Virus record (IMG/VR): IMGVR_UViG_3300037882_002580 | Span: 1 to 42,687 of that record | Length of the DNA stretch: 42,687 bases | Source of the DNA: a virus | Reading direction: 5' to 3' (one strand) | Part shown: in pieces, positions 38,191 to 42,687 of the stretch | Position numbering within the stretch: the first letter of the stretch is position 1 | Layout: each line of letters begins with the position of its first letter | Translations under genes and position numbers: made by a program | The notes under the pieces: model-generated | Databases searched by the model: none | The model's input: the letters and a program-made list of their open reading frames with translations, nothing else | Told to the model about the DNA's origin: nothing

Positions 38191-39236
38191 AGCCCCTCCA
38201 TGTATCGTTCAATGTTGCCGTCTACGGTTGTCGCGGGCGTACCGTACCATTGCTTCGTCTGGTTTCTCAAGCGGCGAAAGTTGCCAGGGCGTGCGGGGTA
38301 GCTGTGGGCGTGGGTGTGGATTTGGATAGTTTTTTGGAGGCGTACCAAGGCTTGACCATCGGGGATGTCGATGAGGTTTGAATTGCCAGGGTCAACGGCA
38401 AAATGTGCTTCCAGGGTTTTCGCGTCGGCAACACCAAGCCGTGCCGCCATGATAACAGCGGTGTGCACCATTTTCTCCCTGAGCGCGTCCGGCATTTCGT
38501 GCAGATAGTTGCAGGCCATGATGGGGATGGAAGGCCCCACGTGAAGCAAGGGGCGGGCGATAAAGGACACGCCCTGCATCTGTGACATTAGAAGTGCAGT
38601 CACCAGGTCGAAACGGTCGCCTTGAGGTAAGTCCACAATGAGGATACCAGGCTGCTTCAAGTCTCTTTTTTGAGACAGGATGCGGCGAACGGCTTTGTCC
38701 GTTTTGATGACGGTGAAGCGGTTGTCGAGCGAGTTGGTCTGGTCGTGTTGTTCGCGGCGAGTCCAGGCGTCAAAGTCCTCAAGCTCATGTCGTATGACGG
38801 GGTCTTTTATCATCCCCAGCACCCGCGCGCGGAACTGTGGGGAGCTGTAAAGGTAGGGTAACTGAAAGATGGTGCCGCTCGCTTCCACGAGAGCAAGGCA
38901 GGCCGGTATGAGGTACCTGTGGAGCTGTGTGGTGGTCACTGTTGAGGGGTATGCCGCTTCGATGGCGTCAGGTACCAGGTTGGCTGTGGGGATGTCCTTG
39001 AGGGGGTTAAAGCCCACGGGTCGGTCGTCATACACTTCAAAAAGTACCGTGTCGTGTGTTCGGTCTTTCGGCAGGAATGGCACCACGGCGTTTGCATCAC
39101 CAAAATACGAAACGGTTTTGCCTTCGTGGGCCGCGTCCAAAAACATCCTGGTCAAGGTTTCTGGGGAGCGCAAAATCAGCATCGTGGTGTCGTCGATGGT
39201 GAGTGGTGTGGTGTCGAGTTTGGTTCCTAGCTGCAT
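38187..39236 (-). CDS. Degenerate VirD4-like partner ATPase
   Basis: 349 aa. Shares the family phrase VGFNPLKDI (residues 74-82) and the core block KQPGILIVDLPQGDRFDLVT followed by IPIMACNYLHEMP, which aligns with the Walker B region of its neighbour, but I find no Walker A loop and the Walker B acidic pair is lost. It therefore looks like a non-hydrolysing paralogue that could pair with the active ATPase. The 4-nt overlap with that gene implies equal expression. A promoter-like TGTTACAAT lies at 39334-39342. Confidence 0.65.
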   Translation of the reverse strand: MQLGTKLDTTPLTIDDTTMLILRSPETLTRMFLDAAHEGKTVSYFGDANAVVPFLPKDRTHDTVLFEVYDDRPVGFNPLKDIPTANLVPDAIEAAYPSTVTTTQLHRYLIPACLALVEASGTIFQLPYLYSSPQFRARVLGMIKDPVIRHELEDFDAWTRREQHDQTNSLDNRFTVIKTDKAVRRILSQKRDLKQPGILIVDLPQGDRFDLVTALLMSQMQGVSFIARPLLHVGPSIPIMACNYLHEMPDALREKMVHTAVIMAARLGVADAKTLEAHFAVDPGNSNLIDIPDGQALVRLQKTIQIHTHAHSYPARPGNFRRLRNQTKQWYGTPATTVDGNIERYMEGL

Positions 39237-39333
39237 ACATGGCGACGCGATAACAAACGAGCATCACCGTGGCGTGTACAGGAGAAAGTTTGGTAGCGTG
39301 CCGCCGTCTGTGCGGTCGGAACTGTCCAGTGTC

Positions 39334-39342
39334 ATTGTAACA
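39334..39342 (-). promoter_or_regulatory. Extended -10 promoter of the ATPase pair
   Basis: TGTTACAAT on the minus strand, about 98 nt before the ATG at 39236. No -35 match. Confidence 0.4.
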
Positions 39343-39382
39343 GTTGTGTGCCACCTATCATCGTCCGTCTGTCCTCGCAGAG

Positions 39383-39489
39383 CGGGACGACTTCCCTACG
39401 TTCACCCGAAAAGGACACGCCCTGCGTTGTCCTTGAGGGCGTAAGTCTTCGAGAGATAAGGAGAAGATGAAGGTAGGGAAGTCGTCCCG
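39383..39489. repeat. 17-bp perfect inverted repeat enclosing nested hairpins
   Basis: CGGGACGACTTCCCTAC (39383-39399) and its exact complement (39473-39489). Inside, two mutually exclusive hairpins overlap: AAGGACA/TGTCCTT (39411-39417 with 39428-39434) and ACGCCCT/AGGGCGT (39417-39423 with 39436-39442). Imperfect pairing extends outward (GTCCGTC near 39363 with GACGGCGAT near 39499). Confidence 0.8.
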
Positions 39490-39532
39490 TAAGGGCGGAC
39501 GGCGATGTAGGTGGAATTGTATAGTGAAATGG

Positions 39533-39546
39533 CCGTTTGCAAACGG
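39533..39546. promoter_or_regulatory. 14-bp palindromic operator
   Basis: CCGTTTGCAAACGG is a perfect palindrome with core TTTGCAAA. A related 16-bp palindrome with core TTGCAA lies at 40571-40586, so both may bind the same regulator, possibly the AlpA-like protein. A -10-like TATACAAT is just downstream on the minus strand (39518-39525). Confidence 0.6.
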
Positions 39547-39624
39547 AATTGGCCCGATAGGGATACAAAGTACTGCCCGATACTGAAAAAGTGTAAGCGA
39601 ATTGCGGTCGTATCGGGGTGTGTT

Positions 39625-40053
39625 TTACCAAGTAAAGTGAAGTATGGCCACACCGCATGCAGCTGATACTGCAAGGAAGCCTAGGTCAAGTTTGTTCATA
39701 TCGGTGCCGTCGCGGTAGAGCAAATAGACAACAAAAAGTGCGCCGCAAAGAATTAGGGATTGTGCGGCTCGTGTTCCGTTTAAGTAAAATTCGTGGGTGA
39801 AGTATCTGTTGAATGTTTCGTAGATAAAAAGCCCAGCAAGTGCCATGAGAGCAAGGACGGAAGCGTCGGCGTCGCGGCGCTCAGTTATGATTGCAATGGT
39901 GTTTATGGCAATGTAGAGCGCCGGTACAGCAGCAACAATGTTGCGCAGTGTGGTGTTTTCGGGTGGCCGTTCGTCTGGTGGTGGGGGTAACTGTTGTGCG
40001 GGGCGGTCTTTGTTCAGTTGCTTCTTTAAAAACTCTTTCAGTTCGTCGCTCAT
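39625..40053 (-). CDS. Four-helix membrane protein, paralogue of the 81-aa neighbour
   Basis: 142 aa. The N-terminus DELKEFLKKQLNKDRP followed by PPPPDERPPE is shared with the adjacent gene. Then come four hydrophobic segments (about residues 35-56, 64-80, 93-111 and 121-138). A membrane protein next to the transfer-like ATPases could be the anchor for them. No named family. Confidence 0.65.
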   Translation of the reverse strand: MSDELKEFLKKQLNKDRPAQQLPPPPDERPPENTTLRNIVAAVPALYIAINTIAIITERRDADASVLALMALAGLFIYETFNRYFTHEFYLNGTRAAQSLILCGALFVVYLLYRDGTDMNKLDLGFLAVSAACGVAILHFTW

Positions 40054-40054
40054 C

Positions 40055-40300
40055 TTAGCTGTCCAAGTGTGGGGCGATAATGAGCCAGAAAAGCACCATG
40101 ATAATGCCTGCGATTGCAGCGATGTTGGCTATGGTATTACTTTGATACCAACCAAGCCACAGCGCAAAAAACGACACGGCTGCTAGGGCCAATATGGCAA
40201 GATTAAAGTGCGGGGTTTCTTTCGGTTTTGGTGGCGGTGGTGGCTCGGGCCGTTCTTTGTCGAGCTGTTTTTTAAGAAAGTCCTCTAGGTCTTTGCCCAT
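40055..40300 (-). CDS. Two-helix membrane protein with shared N-terminal motif
   Basis: 81 aa from the ATG at 40298-40300, with GGGGGA just upstream; a TTG at 40312 is an alternative. The N-terminus KDLEDFLKKQLDKERPEP then poly-Pro matches its neighbour (FLKKQLxKxRP plus PPPP). Two hydrophobic segments follow (ILALAAVSFFALWLGWY and IAAIAGIIMVLFWLIIA). The tandem pair arose by duplication of the cytoplasmic motif or by domain swap. Confidence 0.65.
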   Translation of the reverse strand: MGKDLEDFLKKQLDKERPEPPPPPKPKETPHFNLAILALAAVSFFALWLGWYQSNTIANIAAIAGIIMVLFWLIIAPHLDS

Positions 40301-40356
40301 GCCATCCCCCAAAAATGCAAAGGAGAGGAGGTTGGACCCTCCCCTCCCGTCTCCCG

Positions 40357-40551
40357 TTAGGGAGATGCAGTGTCGCGTTTGGAAATCATTTCCGCCTGCC
40401 AGTCCGTAATGTCCTCCAGTACCCAGGCAACTCTGTGACGACCAAGGCGGACCCGTTTGGGAACCTTTCCTTCATCCTCCAGGCGTTTCCAGTGTTGGCG
40501 GCTATACGGTTGCATTTTCGAAAGTGTCTTCCACGATATAAAGGTAGTCAT
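40357..40551 (-). CDS. AlpA/excisionase-like helix-turn-helix protein
   Basis: 64 aa from the ATG at 40549-40551; a longer in-frame start at 40599 would run through the palindrome. The pattern TTFISWKTLSKMQPYSRQHW, then EDEGKVPKRVRLGRHRVAW and DITDWQAEMI, is the AlpA/MerR-type wing-HTH used by phage excisionases and integrase activators. It lies 65 nt after the integrase gene. A TCTCCC/GGGAGA hairpin overlaps its end (40350-40365). Confidence 0.8.
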   Translation of the reverse strand: MTTFISWKTLSKMQPYSRQHWKRLEDEGKVPKRVRLGRHRVAWVLEDITDWQAEMISKRDTASP

Positions 40552-40570
40552 TGCAAGTCTCCAAAATGGA

Positions 40571-40586
40571 GAGGCTTGCAAGCCTC
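40571..40586. promoter_or_regulatory. 16-bp perfect palindrome before the AlpA-like gene
   Basis: GAGGCTTGCAAGCCTC, with a further TTGCAAG at 40551-40557 and a TCTCC/GGAGA hairpin between them (40558-40572). Probable operator or excisionase site. Confidence 0.6.
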
Positions 40587-40615
40587 GGGTTAGTGCCAAG
40601 GCGATGTTTTTTGTA

Positions 40616-41668
40616 TCAGCTTTTCTGGCTGTTTACGAGTCGCAAAATGTGCGCTTCGTATGCTTCGACTGCGAGGCGCATTTCGGGTTGGTGGGTGTAA
40701 CGCTGATACGTCGAAACGATGCCGCCGAAGCTTCCGCTCACATGGTTGAGCAGGCGTTCCGTGATGTGAATCGGTGTGCCGATGCGGGCATGCGTCGTGG
40801 CGTAGGTGCGGCGCAAGTCGTGGAGCGTCCAGGGGTCAATGGGTACCGCTCTGTCGAGCCGCGCTTTCGCTTTGCTCCACCCGTTGAACGTCAAGGCTCC
40901 GCTTGACAGTAGTGGTAAGGCGGTAGCGGGCAATGGGAAGGTGTGCTCGCGTCCGTTCTTGCTGTGGGCGGCGGGGAGTGTGGCGGTGTCGCCGTTCACA
41001 ATGAGGTTCTGGATTTCGCTTTTCCGGCACCCTGTCAAAATCAGAAGCTTGACGGTGCGGCCAAAAATGTCATCGCCGGAAGCGTTCCATACGGCGCGGA
41101 GTTCGTCATCGGTGAGCACCCTATCCCGTGGCGTTTCTTTGTACGGCATGCGCATGGCGGTAAGGGGTGAGTGCTCAAGAAGGCCACGGCGCACACACCA
41201 AAAGAAAAAGGTGCGGAGGTATTTGAAGGTGTGGTTTGCCTCTGATGGGGTTTCGTGCAGTTCATCGAGCAACGATTGCACGTCATGGCGCGTCACCAAG
41301 TGAAGGGATTTGGCCCAGGTGCAATGTTTGTTCATCACCCGTTCCATGGCCGCATGGGATTTGAGGCGTGATACGTGGAGCTTAAGAAAGTCGTCACGAG
41401 CCTCTAGAAACGCGCTGGCGGGGACGGTTCGTGGGTTTGTGGCCAAGAGTGCTTTTGCCCGTTTGCGTGCTTCCTGGAGGCTCACAGCGGGCCATAGGCC
41501 CACTCGTATGCGTTCCCTCAGTTTGCCACGGGTAACTACAAAGGTTTTGCGGGTTTTGCCGATGCGGATACCAAAGGCAGGCAATAGTGCGTCACCGTAA
41601 TAGCCTGGTGTTTTGACTGTCTCAATGAAGCGTTCAGTGAGCGCGTTTTGTCTCTTTTTGTCTCCCAC
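40616..41668 (-). CDS. int: Tyrosine-type integrase
   Basis: 350 aa with a GTG start at 41666-41668. The N-terminal part (residues 1-80) is the arm-binding DUF4102-like domain (PGYYGDALLPAFGIRIGKT ... RIRVGLWPAVSLQEARKRAK) of P4-type integrases. The catalytic domain shows R215 (TGCRKSE), K237, H283 and R286 (HDLRRTYAT), H309 (LLNHVSG) and tyrosine Y321 (STYQRY). It catalyses site-specific integration. tRNA-Arg lies 177 nt upstream, the type of target used by this family. It implies a temperate life style. Confidence 0.93.
   Translation of the reverse strand: MGDKKRQNALTERFIETVKTPGYYGDALLPAFGIRIGKTRKTFVVTRGKLRERIRVGLWPAVSLQEARKRAKALLATNPRTVPASAFLEARDDFLKLHVSRLKSHAAMERVMNKHCTWAKSLHLVTRHDVQSLLDELHETPSEANHTFKYLRTFFFWCVRRGLLEHSPLTAMRMPYKETPRDRVLTDDELRAVWNASGDDIFGRTVKLLILTGCRKSEIQNLIVNGDTATLPAAHSKNGREHTFPLPATALPLLSSGALTFNGWSKAKARLDRAVPIDPWTLHDLRRTYATTHARIGTPIHITERLLNHVSGSFGGIVSTYQRYTHQPEMRLAVEAYEAHILRLVNSQKS
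41646..41664. repeat. Direct repeat, int-start copy (GAGACAAAA pair)
   Basis: On the minus strand two GAGACAAAA units overlap the first codons of the integrase. The same 19-20 nt block recurs at 41821-41840 with one extra T/A, directly beside tRNA-Arg. Possible integrase arm-type or core sites. Confidence 0.6.
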
Positions 41669-41680
41669 TTGGCCTGTGCT

Positions 41681-41713
41681 CCCGTGTTACAGCATGTGCC
41701 ATATGTACACGGG
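41681..41713. promoter_or_regulatory. Imperfect inverted repeat upstream of int
   Basis: CCCGTGTTACA and TGTACACGGG pair over about 10 bp around GCATGTGCCATA. It lies 13 nt before the integrase start and may be an operator or a recombinase site. Confidence 0.45.
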
Positions 41714-41820
41714 AATTGTGGAAAAACAAGGGCTTGGGTGCCGTATGTGCGGAGTGTTACATGGAAAATAGCGCTTAGAAGGCTGTAGTCGGCGGGTTAT
41801 ATATCAAGGGGTTAGGTGTG

Positions 41821-41840
41821 TTTTGTCTCTTTTTTGTCTC
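41821..41840. repeat. Direct repeat, tRNA-side copy
   Basis: TTTTGTCTCTTTTTTGTCTC, 20 nt, 4 nt from the 3' end of tRNA-Arg. Partner of 41646-41664. Confidence 0.6.
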
Positions 41841-41844
41841 GTGG

Positions 41845-41920
41845 TGGCCTCCCCGGACGGACTCGAACCGCCAATCGGCAAATTAGAAATTTGCTGCTTT
41901 TCCAGTTTAGCTACGGGGAG
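41845..41920 (-). tRNA. tRNA-Arg (TCT)
   Basis: Acceptor CTCCCCG/CGGGGAG (7 bp), D arm closed by GCT/AGC, anticodon stem GCAAA/TTTGC with loop TTTCTAA (anticodon TCT, reads AGA), T arm GGCGG/CCGTC with loop TTCGAGT. Discriminator G and an encoded CCA. Its 5' end overlaps the HNH gene by 14 nt. Confidence 0.95.
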
Positions 41921-42323
41921 CCAGTCGACTCAATACATCGCGGCGGTTGAAAGTGCCACTGCATTTTCGCGAACAGAAGTCGCGCTTGTAGCCTTTATTT
42001 TTGCCAAGCTGATTTGTAAATCGATCAAAATGGGTCTGACATTCGGGGCACTCAAGTTTTGTAACACTGCGGGGCTTGGTGTGATGTCGTGCGTGGTCAC
42101 TGGATGATATGAGGTCAAGATTTGAAAGCCGATTGTCGCGCTTGTTTTCATTGCGGTGATGCACATGCTCATGCCGCAACAGTGCGCGGCCTAACTCTAC
42201 CGATTTGATTAGGCGGTGTACGTGTATGTACCCTGTGCTCCAGGCGTTTGGGTGGTCTGGGCAATAAACTGCTCTGTAGCCTCCACATGTGGATTTGCGG
42301 CTCCAGTCTGGTGTGATTTGCAT
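41907..42323 (-). CDS. HNH endonuclease overlapping tRNA-Arg
   Basis: 138 aa from the ATG at 42321-42323 (GTG at 42329 is an alternative). The phage HNH core is GYIHVHRLIKSVELGRALLR, HEHVHHRNENKRDNRLSNLD, LISSSDHARHH, followed by a C-terminal zinc finger (CPECQTHF and FCSRKCSGTF). The last codons and stop lie inside tRNA-Arg. An extended -10 (TGATACAAT, 42333-42341) is 9 nt upstream, implying a nearly leaderless mRNA. It may be a homing nuclease tied to the tRNA locus. Confidence 0.82.
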   Translation of the reverse strand: MQITPDWSRKSTCGGYRAVYCPDHPNAWSTGYIHVHRLIKSVELGRALLRHEHVHHRNENKRDNRLSNLDLISSSDHARHHTKPRSVTKLECPECQTHFDRFTNQLGKNKGYKRDFCSRKCSGTFNRRDVLSRLAPRS

Positions 42324-42332
42324 ATACACACC

Positions 42333-42341
42333 ATTGTATCA
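42333..42341 (-). promoter_or_regulatory. Extended -10 promoter of the HNH gene
   Basis: TGATACAAT on the minus strand, 9 nt before the ATG at 42323. Confidence 0.5.
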
Positions 42342-42375
42342 TGGGAAAGAGCAAGCGTTCTAAAGTTATCCCCAA

Positions 42376-42400
42376 AACAAAACCACCGTCAACGCGGTGG
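42376..42400 (-). terminator. Intrinsic terminator after the 42-aa zinc gene
   Basis: CCACCG/CGGTGG 6-bp stem followed by TTTTGTTTTG on the minus strand. It ends the operon entering from the right edge. Confidence 0.8.
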
Positions 42401-42420
42401 CTCTGCTTTTCCTTCGCCTT

Positions 42421-42549
42421 TTAGATTGTACACCCCCGATGCCGTTCATATCCACTCCTCCGCGCGGTGTACTCCTGGCCTTGTACGATGGGGAGGTGGC
42501 ATTGGTGGCACTTTAATGCTTGGGGGCTTTTCTTGGTGTGGGTGGTCAT
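42421..42549 (-). CDS. 42-aa zinc-binding protein
   Basis: ATG at 42547-42549 overlaps the TGA of the 58-aa gene copy (ATGA). Starts MTTHTKKSPQALKCHQCHLP and ends with RHRGC, giving CxxC plus His/Cys ligands. Longer frames to 42636 lie inside the repeat in another frame and are not credible. Function unknown. Confidence 0.6.
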   Translation of the reverse strand: MTTHTKKSPQALKCHQCHLPIVQGQEYTARRSGYERHRGCTI

Positions 42550-42687
42550 ATCCACTGAATAAATAATACCTGCAACCGCGCGAGCTTCCGTTCGTATGTC
42601 CATTGTGCGTAAAACAGTGAGCGTGTGTACATCCAATTTCCTTTACCAAAACCGATGCATAAAATGTTGATGTAGCTTTCTGCGTGG
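42546..42687 (-). CDS. 58-aa hypothetical protein, copy B, 5' end cut by the window edge
   Basis: The last 46 codons and TGA (42546-42548) of a second copy of the gene at 201-377. The protein differs little, but it is followed by a zinc-protein gene instead of the membrane-type gene seen after copy A. Confidence 0.7.
   Translation of the reverse strand, partial: HAESYINILCIGFGKGNWMYTRSLFYAQWTYERKLARLQVLFIQWI
42550..42687. repeat. Terminal near-identical repeat, right copy
   Basis: Matches 205-342 with five mismatches (see the left copy); ends at the window edge. Confidence 0.9.

Larger units (their letters stand above)
39237..39624. other. 388-bp non-coding region with inverted repeats and operators
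   Basis: No convincing gene. It contains the long inverted repeat at 39383-39489, a 14-bp palindrome at 39533-39546 and three CCCGATA motifs (39553-39559, 39576-39582 direct, 39611-39617 inverted). This density fits an origin, a control region or a structured RNA. Confidence 0.55.

Noticed and set aside
38869-39444. 191-aa plus-strand ORF opposite the degenerate ATPase
   Set aside because: Antisense shadow that also runs through the inverted-repeat region; no recognisable domain.
1-42687. Alternative genetic code with TGA as Gly
   Set aside because: TGA is the stop in many coupled ATGA overlaps, so code 11 fits.

Overview
The window reads as a nearly complete 42.7 kb genome of a temperate tailed phage, most likely with podovirus-like virions. 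The core order (small and large terminase, portal, scaffold, HK97-fold capsid, short adaptor proteins, two long ejection-type proteins, surface fibre proteins, lysis genes) resembles P22-like phages, and I see no tape-measure or tail-tube genes. Almost every gene is on the minus strand; only a lysin cassette (8.6-9.2 kb) and one small gene (35.0 kb) are on the plus strand. Two fibre-like proteins carry ATST/GTSTP-type repeats and a glycine-rich domain that I associate with surface proteins of Candidatus Patescibacteria (Parcubacteria-like). TGA is used as a stop, so the recoded Gracilibacteria/Absconditabacteria lineages are unlikely. The host assignment is inference.

Layout, left to right. 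0-3.6 kb: small accessory genes and a winged-helix replication protein with an internal HNH domain, behind a promoter and a strong palindrome at 3.66-3.72 kb. 3.7-8.4 kb: the early operon, read leftward from a promoter and operator near 8.45 kb; it holds an HTH protein, a 181-aa protein of unknown function, YqaJ exonuclease, SSB, winged helix, RusA resolvase and several tiny zinc-finger proteins. 8.5-9.2 kb: divergent lysin. 9.2-31.4 kb: holin-like genes, a papain-like protease, fibres, virion proteins, capsid, scaffold, portal and terminase, with tRNA-Met at the promoter-proximal end. 31.9-35.2 kb: accessory genes with good Shine-Dalgarno sites (DUF3768, a DNA methyltransferase, a primase zinc-finger protein, HNH-like). 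35.3-39.6 kb: a Replication-relaxation-like protein with two VirD4/HerA-like ATPases, one degenerate, flanked by two regions rich in inverted repeats. 39.6-42.4 kb: paired membrane proteins, AlpA-like regulator, tyrosine integrase, tRNA-Arg and an HNH gene overlapping the tRNA.

The two ends share a 138-bp near-identical segment that encodes the same 58-aa protein followed by different genes. The contig may therefore close into a circle with a variable spot, or hold two paralogous copies.

The main candidates for something new are: (1) the relaxation-protein/ATPase-pair/structured-DNA module inside a phage; (2) repeated extended -10 promoters placed 6-9 nt before start codons and often fused to the previous TGA stop, suggesting widespread leaderless mRNAs; (3) an SSB-like C-terminal tip on a putative ejection protein; (4) signal-peptide-bearing proteins in the fibre module; and (5) an unrecognised single-strand annealing partner for YqaJ.
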